From Bacterioplanoides pacificum (GTDB taxonomy: Bacteria; Pseudomonadota; Gammaproteobacteria; Pseudomonadales; Oceanobacteraceae), in assembly GCF_042648445.1 (NCBI RefSeq), contig NZ_JBHRYB010000013.1, forward strand, positions 124,001 through 188,000: a stretch of DNA of 64,000 bases. Direction: 5' to 3'. Made by a program: the position numbers and the translations under genes. Shown piece by piece: positions 14,661-23,292 of the stretch; the first letter of the stretch is position 1, and each line of letters opens with the position of its first letter. A model generated the notes under the pieces. It saw only the letters and a list, made by a program, of their open reading frames with translations. It did no database searches and had not been told where the DNA came from.

Positions 14661-17378
14661 ATGGCGTTATTAAGCAAGTTATTTAAACCCAAATGGCAAC
14701 ACCAGAACCCGGATGTACGCCGTCAGGCCATCGCCGACCTCAGGTCTGATGACCAGCTGCTGACCTTTATCCACGCAGAACCACTGGCCGAATTACGCGA
14801 CATCGCGGTGCGCCTGATCCGGTCGCATGCCGAACTGGAGAAACTGCTGGGCCACAACCAGCCGGACGTACGCGAGTCGGCACGCCAGCACTGGCTGGGG
14901 CAATTACTGAACGGCCATACCAGCCTGGAGCAGATTCACGATAACCCGACGCTGATCCGTATCGCCTCACTCACTGACGACCAGCAACAACGACTGGAAG
15001 CCGTTGGCCGCATCAGCGATCAGGACGAACGGTTGCAACTGGCGATGCACAACCCGGTTGCCAAAGTCCGGCTGGCCGCTGCTGAAGGCATCAGCGACAA
15101 CGATAAACTGCAACAGTTACTGCACCATGCCCAGGGCAAAGACAAAGCCGTTTACCGCTTATGCAAAGACCGCCTGAACGCCAGCAAAGCCGAGCGTGAA
15201 GCACAACAGGCAACCCTTGCACGTATCAACGCCCTGCTGGCCAATGCCGAACAGTTAAACCGCCTGGGTTACAACCCGGAATTTAACGGCCGCTATCAGG
15301 TGATCAGCAAAGAATGGCAGAGCCTGGAACAACAAGCCTCGGGCGAGCAACAGGCAGCCATGCGGCAACAGCTGCAACAGGCACAGGCCACCCTCAGCCA
15401 ACATGCCGACGAAGAAGCACGCCAGGCCGCTGCCGCCCAACAGGCACAGCAGGCAAAACAGCAACAGGCGGCGTTATTACAGCAGCTGCAGACGTTACTG
15501 GACGACAGTGGCAACACGGATAACGCTGCCAGTGACGAACGACAACACACCATCGAGCAACTGGAGTACGACTGGCGCACCGCCGCTCAGGCCCATAAAG
15601 CCAGCAGCGACGACAACCGCCGGTTTGAAAATCAGTTACAGCAACTGCTCAGCATTCACACCAGCCTGAGCCATTATCAGGAAAATCAACAGGCGCTGCA
15701 TGACTGGCTCGACCAACCTCTGCCAGGCGATATGCGTGGCCTGAGCCAGCTGCGCAATCAGGCGCAGCAATGGCAAAAACACTATCACTGGCCAGCCGCT
15801 ATCAGCGCTCCGGCCTGGCTGGCCGCCATCGCCACCAGGCAGCAACAGGCCAGCGACGCGCTGGAAGAACTGGCGAAACAACAAAAAAGCCGGCTGAAAA
15901 CCATCGATGAACAGCTGCAGAAACTGGAACAGGCGCTGACCGACGGCCACGCCAAAGACGCCAGCAAACTGCAACACCAGTTACAACAGAATCTGCGCCA
16001 GGTCGACAACAAGGTCGCTCAGGAGCAACAACGCAAAGCCAAAGCACTGGCGGCACAACTGAGTGAAATGCGTGACTGGCAGGGGTTTGCCATCACCCCG
16101 AAAAAAGAAGCATTAATTGCTGCAATGGAAGCCTTAATCGACGCCAATATCGACCCAGCAGCATTGGCCGACCAGATTCATACCCTGCAGGAAGAGTGGA
16201 AAGCGCTGGGCAGCGCTCAGCCCGACCACGACTTATGGCAGCGTTTTCAGGCCGCTGGAGACAAAGCGTTTGAACCATGCCGCGACTATTTTGCGCAACT
16301 GGCAGAACAACGCCAGCAGTTTGTCGCAGCCCGCCAGGCATTAACCGCCGAACTGATCAGCTACGAACAACAACTCGACTGGGATAACGCCGACTGGAAA
16401 GTGGTACAAAAAACCCTGGATGCCGCGCGTGATGCTTTCCGCCAGTATTCCCCGGTGGAGCGCGCCGCTCACAAAGAAACCCAGAAAGCATTCCAGGCGG
16501 CCTGCGATGCGATTTATGCCCACCTGCAGGCAGAATACGGCCGCAATCTGGACGCCAAAGGCGAACTGGTACAACAGGCAGAAAGTCTGATTGAGCAGGA
16601 CGATTTATCCGCCGCCATCGACCGGGTAAAAACCCTGCAGCAACAGTGGCAGCAAATAGGTGTCACGCCACGCAATCCGGATCAGAAACTGTGGAAACAA
16701 TTCCGCAGCGCCTGCGACGCCATTTTTGCCCGCCTCGACAGCGAAAAAGCGCAGCGTAAAGCGGTGCTTAACAATGCCGTTGAAAGTGCCGAAAAAATTG
16801 TGGCTGATGCAGAAACCCTGATCACCCAGGAACTGGCCGACAGCGCAGCGATTGCTGATGCGCAAAATGCGCTGGCAGAATTTAAACAGCAGTTTGCCGC
16901 CATTGAACTGCCCAGAAGCGCCCATCAGCGGCTGGTTAAAAAACTGCAGGCGGTCGACAACTCACTGAATGACCAACGCCGGCAACTGCAACAGGCGGCA
17001 GAAAAAGCCCGCTGGAATGGGTTAATTGATCGCCTGAACGCCATCGCCGCTAACGATAGCGATGCCTTTGCCGCCGCTGCGGAATTGCCGGCAGGCTACC
17101 CTGCTGCACTGTTTGAACAAGCGCTGACAGGCCAGTTAACCAGCACAGCCGATGCACAGGATGTGGTGATTAACCTGGAAGTACTGGCCGATGTCGAATC
17201 ACCAGACAGTGATAAAGCACGCCGTATGGAATTACAGGTACAGAAACTGGCCCAGGGCCTGGGTCAGGGGTTAAGCAAAGACGCTGAGCGCCAGCAACTG
17301 GTTGAGCAATGGCTGCAAGCACAGCGCAGCGAAGCATTACACAGCCGCTTTATTGCGGCGTTAAAAGCCAGCCTGTAA
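14661..17378 (+). CDS. HEAT-repeat / DUF349 protein
   Basis: A 905-aa soluble protein. Residues 1-170 have HEAT-like repeats (NPDVRRQAIADL, LAELRDIAVRLI, NQPDVRESARQHWL, NPVAKVRLAAAEGI). The middle (about 170-480) is Gln/Ala-rich coiled coil. From about 480 to 690 there are several DUF349-type helical units (LWQRFQAAGDKAFEPCRDYF, VERAAHKETQKAFQAACDAIY, LWKQFRSACDAIFARLDSEK). DUF349 proteins are common in Pseudomonas relatives; their function is unclear, and a link to RNA or ribosomes has been suggested by the fold only. ATG at 14661 chosen with GGAA upstream. A terminator follows. Confidence 0.85.
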   Translation: MALLSKLFKPKWQHQNPDVRRQAIADLRSDDQLLTFIHAEPLAELRDIAVRLIRSHAELEKLLGHNQPDVRESARQHWLGQLLNGHTSLEQIHDNPTLIRIASLTDDQQQRLEAVGRISDQDERLQLAMHNPVAKVRLAAAEGISDNDKLQQLLHHAQGKDKAVYRLCKDRLNASKAEREAQQATLARINALLANAEQLNRLGYNPEFNGRYQVISKEWQSLEQQASGEQQAAMRQQLQQAQATLSQHADEEARQAAAAQQAQQAKQQQAALLQQLQTLLDDSGNTDNAASDERQHTIEQLEYDWRTAAQAHKASSDDNRRFENQLQQLLSIHTSLSHYQENQQALHDWLDQPLPGDMRGLSQLRNQAQQWQKHYHWPAAISAPAWLAAIATRQQQASDALEELAKQQKSRLKTIDEQLQKLEQALTDGHAKDASKLQHQLQQNLRQVDNKVAQEQQRKAKALAAQLSEMRDWQGFAITPKKEALIAAMEALIDANIDPAALADQIHTLQEEWKALGSAQPDHDLWQRFQAAGDKAFEPCRDYFAQLAEQRQQFVAARQALTAELISYEQQLDWDNADWKVVQKTLDAARDAFRQYSPVERAAHKETQKAFQAACDAIYAHLQAEYGRNLDAKGELVQQAESLIEQDDLSAAIDRVKTLQQQWQQIGVTPRNPDQKLWKQFRSACDAIFARLDSEKAQRKAVLNNAVESAEKIVADAETLITQELADSAAIADAQNALAEFKQQFAAIELPRSAHQRLVKKLQAVDNSLNDQRRQLQQAAEKARWNGLIDRLNAIAANDSDAFAAAAELPAGYPAALFEQALTGQLTSTADAQDVVINLEVLADVESPDSDKARRMELQVQKLAQGLGQGLSKDAERQQLVEQWLQAQRSEALHSRFIAALKASL

Positions 17379-17401
17379 AACAGCTTAACAATAACCTTTC
17401 G

Positions 17402-17432
17402 GCCGCCGCTGTTGTTCAGCGGCGGCTTTTTT
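17402..17432 (+). terminator. Rho-independent terminator after the DUF349 gene
   Basis: Perfect 10-bp stem GCCGCCGCTG / CAGCGGCGGC with a five-base loop and six T (17427-17432). It lies between two convergent genes. Confidence 0.92.
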
Positions 17433-17446
17433 ATGCCGTTCAAGCA

Positions 17447-19873
17447 TCAGATTTCCGTCAGCCGCTGCTGGTAAGCCCGGGCAATACAGTCATTATCACG
17501 GCACTGATTGCGTTGCCTGAGCCAACTCAGTTGCCGTTGTTTAAGCTGTTTTTTATCCTGTTCCGTCACGGCCTGACTGCGGGCCTGGCGATAACGCCAG
17601 CTTAATTGCCGGTCATAGGCAGCCAGACCGGCATCATCACACAGCCGCTGCTCAACATCATTTCCGGCTCTGGCGCAGTTAAACCCTGGCGTAATCGTTG
17701 ACTGCCCGGAGTGCAAAAATTGCGGCGCAATTAATGCCAGATAATCGCGGTAGTTATCGGCACTCAGGTGGGGATTCATCGGCAAATAACGATTCCCCAG
17801 CAAATAGTGCAGCGGGCTCAGGCCTGCGCTGTCGCGCACCGCAAATGACACACCGCGCTGCTGCAACAGGCGGATCAGCGCCAGCTCGCCATTCGCCGCA
17901 GCGTACATCGCCACACTGCGCTGACTGTGACGCAACGGCGTCCGGTCATTCCCTTCCACCCGCGCCTCAATATCCGCCCCCGCATCCAGCAACAGACGTA
18001 CCGACTGCAGCTGATTCATCTGCACCGCAACATGCAGCGCGGTTTTACCGATCGCATTGGCATAATGAATATCGGTGGTTGGATTATTACGTTCTGTCCC
18101 TTGTGTAAGCGCCGTCGCGCTGTTCTTTTTTGCTAATAACGTCTGCAATACCGCCGGGCGCTGTACCGCCATCATTAATAACGAGTCCGGCTGTCCTAAC
18201 AGCCACCAATAACCCGCGTAATAGCGCATTGAGATACGACTCTGTGGCAACTCGGCAATATCCTGCACCCCGGCCAGGCGTTCGATAATCTGCCGGTCGG
18301 AGATATCCGATACCAGCCAATCCCGTAAGCCGTGTGCCCCGGGCTGCCCCCAGTGCCCTTCCTCCACCACCGACCATAATGCTGCCCGGGCCGTTGCCGC
18401 TGCCCGCTTTTGCGGCACGTTAAAATACCGCTGATAATGTTGCGCCAGATCCGCCAGCGCCTGATCGTAACTGGCAGCAATACGGTTAAAGAGCGCCCGA
18501 TTGGTTAAATTCAGTAATGACCAGCTGGCAAACGGATAGCCGGATTTTTCGCTCAGCGCTGGCAATAAGCCGGGAAATAACTGCAGTTTTTTGCGGGCAA
18601 TGGCCCGGCTTTTGGCGTGAGCATGACGGATGGAGCCCTGATGATTATTCAGCCAGTCAGCAATGGGCTGTTCGGTTAATGTCAGATATTGCGTCACCGA
18701 TGGCGGCAGCGGGTAATCCGTTAAGCGACAATCGGATCGTGGTAATGACACATCGTAAGTACTGCCAAACAGCGGCGCTTCAGCGCGTAACAAAAACGGC
18801 GCCTGCAACACCACGCCGCAGGGAATAACAAAACCCGGTCCGGACGCCAGCGCTAACGACACCAGGTATTGCAGCATACGCTGATCAGAGCCATCGTAAG
18901 GGCCGGATATTAAGCGTTTATTAGCTGCCAGCACTTCCCTTGGGTATTGCGCCAGAGGCCATTGCTGATCCATTTGCTGGCGCAGCTCTGACAACAGCGT
19001 CACGATCTCATCCCGGCGCTGCGGCTGATAGACGTGCAACATCAGCGCGTACAACAAGCGCGCCTGTGGCTCCGGCTGTGACGCTAACTGACTCATTAAA
19101 GGTTGCGGTTCGAACGACGGAAATGCATCCGCGCCGGCGGGAGCTTCGTCTACCGTAGCCCGCGTCTGCAGCCGGGAATGAATCAGGTCTTGCAGGCCAC
19201 GGCCGCTGGCCAGTTCAACGGCCGCCACATAACGCTGTAAATAACCGGCCTGAGCAGGCCGCCCGGTCGTCAGCGGTTGCGGGCAATCAAATGCCAGCCG
19301 CCGATCCAGCCCGGCCAGGGCTAACGCGGCAGCACGACTGTCCAGCGCAAAGGCATCAAGCGCCAGATCCGCATGTTGCGTTAACAACTGACAGGGGTAA
19401 TACAGCGTCAGCCGCGGCAATAACGCCTCACGGAACGAAAACTGTTGCTGCTGCAACGCATCAGCAGCACGCTGAAACAGCGCCGCCAGATACAGCGCCC
19501 GCATATTCAGTGCCGCCGGGGAAAAGCGCTTATCCGCCACCCAGTCTGCGAATTCTGCCATCTCCTGTGGGCGCAATTGCAGGGTTTGCAACAACCAGTC
19601 CCCATGCTCCTGCTGAACCAGGCTGAGCTGCTGTTGCAAGCGTTGTTGCTGCTGCGTAAACGCCCGCTGATAGACATCCTCCGGGCTGCTGAACTGCCCG
19701 CTGGCGCGATAATAACGAATCGCCACAGCCAGCTCAGAATCACCGGCAATGGCATGTTGGGTCACCAGATCAGCCAGCCGCGGGCGGTTTTCGGCCGCCA
19801 GACAAAGTGTGTTAGCAGACCCCAGCAGTGTGGCAAACAGCAGCATGATTACCGCGTGATAACAACGCGCCAT
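17447..19873 (-). CDS. Secreted protein with ankyrin repeats and a C-terminal LprI-like domain
   Basis: 808 aa with a signal peptide (MARCYHAVIMLLFATLLGSANTLCLA). The first 550 or so residues are helical and match nothing I know. Residues near 600-720 hold two or three ankyrin repeats (GKTALHVAVQMNQLQSVRLLLDAGAD; NGELALIRLLQQRGV; GLSPLHYLLG). The last 80 residues have the pattern of the lysozyme-inhibitor LprI domain (GFNCARAGNDVEQRLC, then QRQLSWLRQRNQC) with four spaced cysteines. Start at 19873 chosen for the signal peptide and a GGGAGGAAGG ribosome site. Likely a periplasmic protein; role unknown. Confidence 0.8.
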   Translation of the reverse strand: MARCYHAVIMLLFATLLGSANTLCLAAENRPRLADLVTQHAIAGDSELAVAIRYYRASGQFSSPEDVYQRAFTQQQQRLQQQLSLVQQEHGDWLLQTLQLRPQEMAEFADWVADKRFSPAALNMRALYLAALFQRAADALQQQQFSFREALLPRLTLYYPCQLLTQHADLALDAFALDSRAAALALAGLDRRLAFDCPQPLTTGRPAQAGYLQRYVAAVELASGRGLQDLIHSRLQTRATVDEAPAGADAFPSFEPQPLMSQLASQPEPQARLLYALMLHVYQPQRRDEIVTLLSELRQQMDQQWPLAQYPREVLAANKRLISGPYDGSDQRMLQYLVSLALASGPGFVIPCGVVLQAPFLLRAEAPLFGSTYDVSLPRSDCRLTDYPLPPSVTQYLTLTEQPIADWLNNHQGSIRHAHAKSRAIARKKLQLFPGLLPALSEKSGYPFASWSLLNLTNRALFNRIAASYDQALADLAQHYQRYFNVPQKRAAATARAALWSVVEEGHWGQPGAHGLRDWLVSDISDRQIIERLAGVQDIAELPQSRISMRYYAGYWWLLGQPDSLLMMAVQRPAVLQTLLAKKNSATALTQGTERNNPTTDIHYANAIGKTALHVAVQMNQLQSVRLLLDAGADIEARVEGNDRTPLRHSQRSVAMYAAANGELALIRLLQQRGVSFAVRDSAGLSPLHYLLGNRYLPMNPHLSADNYRDYLALIAPQFLHSGQSTITPGFNCARAGNDVEQRLCDDAGLAAYDRQLSWRYRQARSQAVTEQDKKQLKQRQLSWLRQRNQCRDNDCIARAYQQRLTEI

Positions 19874-19990
19874 ACCTTCCTCCCTGAAAAAACAGTTAAT
19901 TCTCTCAGACTGCTGACAAAGTCCAGCAGCCTCTTTCATTGCAGATAAATCCCCACTAATAACTCAAAACAAGCAGAGTTTTACCTTGGT

Positions 19991-20015
19991 ATCTCCACCC
20001 CAAAGGGGTGGAGAT
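19991..20015 (-). terminator. Perfect hairpin downstream of tusA
   Basis: 11-bp perfect inverted repeat ATCTCCACCCC / GGGGTGGAGAT with a three-base loop, 56 bases past the tusA stop. There is no T-run on the minus strand, so it is either a weak terminator or a 3' stabilising hairpin. Confidence 0.5.
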
Positions 20016-20070
20016 GTAAATTAGCAGGATTTAAATAATAGGGGTTTTTCATCAAGCTGAATTAACTCAG

Positions 20071-20316
20071 TTATTCATCAGCTTGTTTACGGATTAAAAA
20101 ACGATAAACCCCGTCATTTTCTTCACTGAGCACCATTTGCTGATCGAGAAAACTGCAGAATTTTAAGAAGTCGCGTTTGGTCGAAGGGTCTGTCGCCAGA
20201 ATTTCCACCACGTCGCCGAGCTGCATATCGCGGATAATATTGTGCAACATCATCACCGGCTCCGGACAGAATAACCCCTGAGCATCGAGTTTATGAGTGG
20301 TGGTAACGTCGTTCAT
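20071..20316 (-). CDS. tusA: Sulfurtransferase TusA
   Basis: 81-aa sulfur carrier; in the known pathway it takes persulfide from IscS for 2-thiouridine in tRNA. Seen: THKLDAQGLFCPEPVMML, with the catalytic Cys in CPEP, followed by the family's DP(S/A)T...DFxxFC pattern (ATDPSTKRDFLKFC). Start at 20316 (MNDVTTTHKLD); a TTG at 20337 is possible. The gene lies 24 bases after the transporter gene on the same strand and may be transcribed with it. Confidence 0.93.
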   Translation of the reverse strand: MNDVTTTHKLDAQGLFCPEPVMMLHNIIRDMQLGDVVEILATDPSTKRDFLKFCSFLDQQMVLSEENDGVYRFLIRKQADE

Positions 20317-20340
20317 AAAGCTGAAAACACCTGTCAAAAA

Positions 20341-21558
20341 TTAATCGTCAGCACGCTGTACGGCGGCTGGTTTTGCGCTGATCAGTTGTTGCTGAATCGC
20401 CAGCCAGACCACCACCATCGCCATCATACAAAGCAGTGCCGCCAACACAAAATGGGCGTTATAACCGAGCAAACTGGCACTTAGCCCCGACCACGCCCCG
20501 GCGATTAAACCGGCAATCACCACCACACAGCTCTGCAAAGCATAATCGGCTGCGGCACAGTGCTCCCGGCAACGATCCATCATCACGGTAAATAATGCTG
20601 CGGTTGCCATACCACCGGCCAGATGTTCAAGCACCACCGCCTGATACACCGGATACAGGGCTTTGCCATCAATCGCCAGGTAACTGAGCAACGCCAGCGC
20701 TTCCAGCAGCAAAAACCCCAGCAACGCCGTCTGCCGCCCCAGCTGCTGAACCAGCCAGCCGCCCAGCAAGGCTCCGGCCAGACCGGCAGCAAAACCAACC
20801 GTACCCAGTATCAGCCCCAGTTCATCCAGACCGAAGCCCTGATCCACCAGCATAGGCCGGATCATCTGGGTACCGAAGGCATCGCCGAATTTAAACAAAA
20901 AGATCATCATCAGCCAGAGTGCAGCACCGGGCTGACGGAAAAACTCCAGCCATAACGGCCACAACGGCTGATCATCCACCTGGTGCCGGCGCGGCTGAAA
21001 GCGCCACAAAGGTAAGGTGCCGGCTACCATCACCAGCGCCAGCAACAGCAATGCGCCCTGCCAGCCAAACCAACTGAAAAACGCCACCAGCACACCACCG
21101 GCGAGCACCATACCAATACGATAACCGGCCACCTGCACGCCGTTACCCAAACCGCGTTCGCCAGGCTTAAGATTTTCCACCGCTAACGCATCGGTAGCGA
21201 TGTCCTGTGTGGCGATCAGAAAATTGAGCAGCAATAACAGACAGACAAACAGCCACAGGTTTTGCTGCACCCAGAACTCCACCGGCTGCAGCGCTATCAC
21301 TAACAACAGTGCCGCAGCGCTATAATTCATCAGTAAAATCCAGCTGCGGCGGTATTCATCACGATACAGACTGACTTTATCCAGCAGTGGCGCCCAGATA
21401 AATTTCACCGCCCAGGGCAAAGCCACCAGCGACATCAGACCGATCAGCGTCAGATCCAGCCCCTGCTCGCGCATCAGTACCGGCATCGCCTGACCAAAAA
21501 AACCATGCGGTAAGCCCTGCACCAGATACAGAAAAATCAGCGCGATCCATTTATTCAT
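20341..21558 (-). CDS. AmpG-like MFS transporter
   Basis: 405-aa transporter with 12 predicted membrane segments. The N-terminus GLPHGFFGQAMPVLMREQGL with LPWAVKFIWAPLLDK is characteristic of the PAT/AmpG branch of the major facilitator superfamily, which imports muropeptides or acetyl-CoA-like substrates. Also seen: IATQDIATDALAVENL, the typical loop of AmpG proteins. It precedes tusA. Whether it carries anhydro-muropeptides here is an inference. Confidence 0.85.
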   Translation of the reverse strand: MNKWIALIFLYLVQGLPHGFFGQAMPVLMREQGLDLTLIGLMSLVALPWAVKFIWAPLLDKVSLYRDEYRRSWILLMNYSAAALLLVIALQPVEFWVQQNLWLFVCLLLLLNFLIATQDIATDALAVENLKPGERGLGNGVQVAGYRIGMVLAGGVLVAFFSWFGWQGALLLLALVMVAGTLPLWRFQPRRHQVDDQPLWPLWLEFFRQPGAALWLMMIFLFKFGDAFGTQMIRPMLVDQGFGLDELGLILGTVGFAAGLAGALLGGWLVQQLGRQTALLGFLLLEALALLSYLAIDGKALYPVYQAVVLEHLAGGMATAALFTVMMDRCREHCAAADYALQSCVVVIAGLIAGAWSGLSASLLGYNAHFVLAALLCMMAMVVVWLAIQQQLISAKPAAVQRADD

Positions 21559-21632
21559 AAATAATCCGGTCCGTTATCAATAACCAAGATGTGCGCATCT
21601 TAACGGAAGCCTGCGCCAAAAAAACCCGGACA

Positions 21633-21660
21633 TAAAAAAACCCGCTGTTACCAGCGGGTT
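21633..21660 (-). terminator. Rho-independent terminator of the thiolase gene
   Basis: On the minus strand, AACCCGCTG / CAGCGGGTT with a four-base loop and then seven T. It lies about 70 bases past the thiolase stop. Confidence 0.9.
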
Positions 21661-21728
21661 CAACGGCGCTTTTGCGCTTCTTCTATATTGCTTTGGTGAG
21701 AGTAGCAATACTGTGGTGAACGCCTGAA

Positions 21729-23021
21729 TTACGCTTCAGGGCGTTCCAGAATGGCCACGGCGCCCTGGCCGCCGGCAGCACAGATCGAGATCAGGCCACG
21801 GCCGGAGCCTTTTTCTTCCAGCATTTTCGCCAGTGAAGACACAATACGACCACCGGTTGCTGCAAATGGGTGACCGGTTGCAATCGAAGAACCACGGACG
21901 TTCAGCTTACTGCGGTCAATAGCACCCAGTGGTTTATCACGGCCCAGTTTTTCTTTGCAGAATTTCTCGTCTTCCCAGGCTTTCAGCGTCGAGGCCACCA
22001 CGCCGGCGAAGGCTTCGTGGATTTCGTAAAAATCGAAGTCCTGCAGCGTCAGGCCAGCACGATCCAGCATGGTCGATACCGCATAAGCCGGTGCCATCAG
22101 CAGGCCTTCGGCGTCTCTACCAACAAAGTTCACCGCTGCGGTTTCATAGAAACTCAGGTAAGCACGTACCGGCAGGTTGTGTTCTTTAGCCCATTCTTCA
22201 GACGCCAGCAGCACGACTGAGGCGCCGTCAGTCAGTGCCGAAGAGTTAGCCGCCGTCAGCGTGCCTTTACCGGATTTTTTATCAAATGCCGGTTTCAGGG
22301 TGGCCATTTTTTCCAGATTCGGCTCACGTGCTGAATTGTCTTTTTCCAGCCCCTGGAACGGCGTTACCAGATCATCGAAGAAACCCTCTTCGTAGGACCG
22401 CAACAAATTAGTGTGTGAGTTAAAAGCAATCTGATCCTGCTCTTCCTGACCGATGCCCCACTCTTTCACGGTGATTTCAGTGTGCTCACCCATGGACATA
22501 TTGGTACGTGGTTCACCGTTACGCGGTACCAGCGGTGCCAGGTGCTTAGGACGGATCTTAGCCAGCAGCTTCAGGCGTTCTCCGGTGGTTTTGGCACGAT
22601 TTACGTCAAGCAGGATCTTACGCAGGCCTTCAGACACACCAATTGGCGCATCCGAGGTGGTATCAGAACCACCGGCAATACCGACCTCAATCTGACCCAG
22701 CGCAATTTTGTTCGCAACCTGCATACAGGCTTGCAGACCAGTGGCACAGGCTTGCTGAATATCGGTCGCCGGTGTCATAGGATCTAACGCAGTCCCCAGC
22801 AGAGTTTCGCGGGCCAGGTTAAAGTCGCGGCTGTGTTTGATCACCGAACCGGCCACAAATTCGCCGATCTTTTCACCTTGCAGGTTGTAGCGGTTGACCA
22901 GGCCGTTCAGCGCAGCGGTCAGCATGTCCTGGTTTGAAGCATAAGAATAAACGGTGTTGGAGCGGGCAAAAGGAATACGGTTACCGCCAATAATGGCAAC
23001 GCGGCGTACAGTCTGGGTCAT
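21729..23021 (-). CDS. fadI: Acetyl-CoA C-acyltransferase (FadI-type thiolase)
   Basis: 430-aa thiolase that cleaves or makes 3-oxoacyl-CoA. Seen: acylated Cys92 in QQACATG, EIHEAFAG, the His in GHPFAATGGR, and the second Cys in CAAGGQG. The length of 430 and the N-terminal layout fit the FadI branch more than AtoB/PhaA (about 393 aa). No fadJ is next to it; instead it is divergent from a FabG-type reductase. Together they could interconvert acetyl-CoA and 3-hydroxyacyl-CoA. Confidence 0.88.
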   Translation of the reverse strand: MTQTVRRVAIIGGNRIPFARSNTVYSYASNQDMLTAALNGLVNRYNLQGEKIGEFVAGSVIKHSRDFNLARETLLGTALDPMTPATDIQQACATGLQACMQVANKIALGQIEVGIAGGSDTTSDAPIGVSEGLRKILLDVNRAKTTGERLKLLAKIRPKHLAPLVPRNGEPRTNMSMGEHTEITVKEWGIGQEEQDQIAFNSHTNLLRSYEEGFFDDLVTPFQGLEKDNSAREPNLEKMATLKPAFDKKSGKGTLTAANSSALTDGASVVLLASEEWAKEHNLPVRAYLSFYETAAVNFVGRDAEGLLMAPAYAVSTMLDRAGLTLQDFDFYEIHEAFAGVVASTLKAWEDEKFCKEKLGRDKPLGAIDRSKLNVRGSSIATGHPFAATGGRIVSSLAKMLEEKGSGRGLISICAAGGQGAVAILERPEA

Positions 23022-23133
23022 GTCAGAATCCTGAATAGTACCAAGGATGATAAAAATCTAAGCGGGCAAAATAAAAACCTCTGCTTATACAGACCGCAGT
23101 CTAACTTTCCTGCCCGTTCAGGCATTGGCTGAA

Positions 23134-23177
23134 CTGACAGTCAGCGCCCGGCCACTGGTCAATTTAACTGTCAGCGC
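23134..23177. promoter_or_regulatory. Repeated CTGACAGTCAG / CTGTCAGCGC motif in the divergent promoter region
   Basis: The 271-base gap between the divergent thiolase and reductase genes has a perfect palindrome CTGACAGTCAG (23134-23144) followed by CGC, and a second copy AACTGTCAGCGC at 23166-23177, 32 bases apart. Spacing near three helix turns suggests a shared operator, but I do not recognise the regulator. Confidence 0.4.
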
Positions 23178-23292
23178 TTATTGCTGTAATCTGCCTCCCG
23201 GCGCTGTATCACAGTCACATCACTCGCGCCCGGCTGTTCGCCTGAAGAACCAGAAACACATTGCTGAACTCAAACGCATAACGGAAACGACC

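Noticed and set aside
15255..16056. Long antisense open frames inside the DUF349 gene
   Set aside because: They come from the CAG/CTG-rich codons of the coiled coil; no ribosome sites and no family match.
23125..23292. N-terminal extension of the long FabG-type gene
   Set aside because: It runs through the divergent promoter and its repeats; the ATG at 23293 has a ribosome site and homologues start there.
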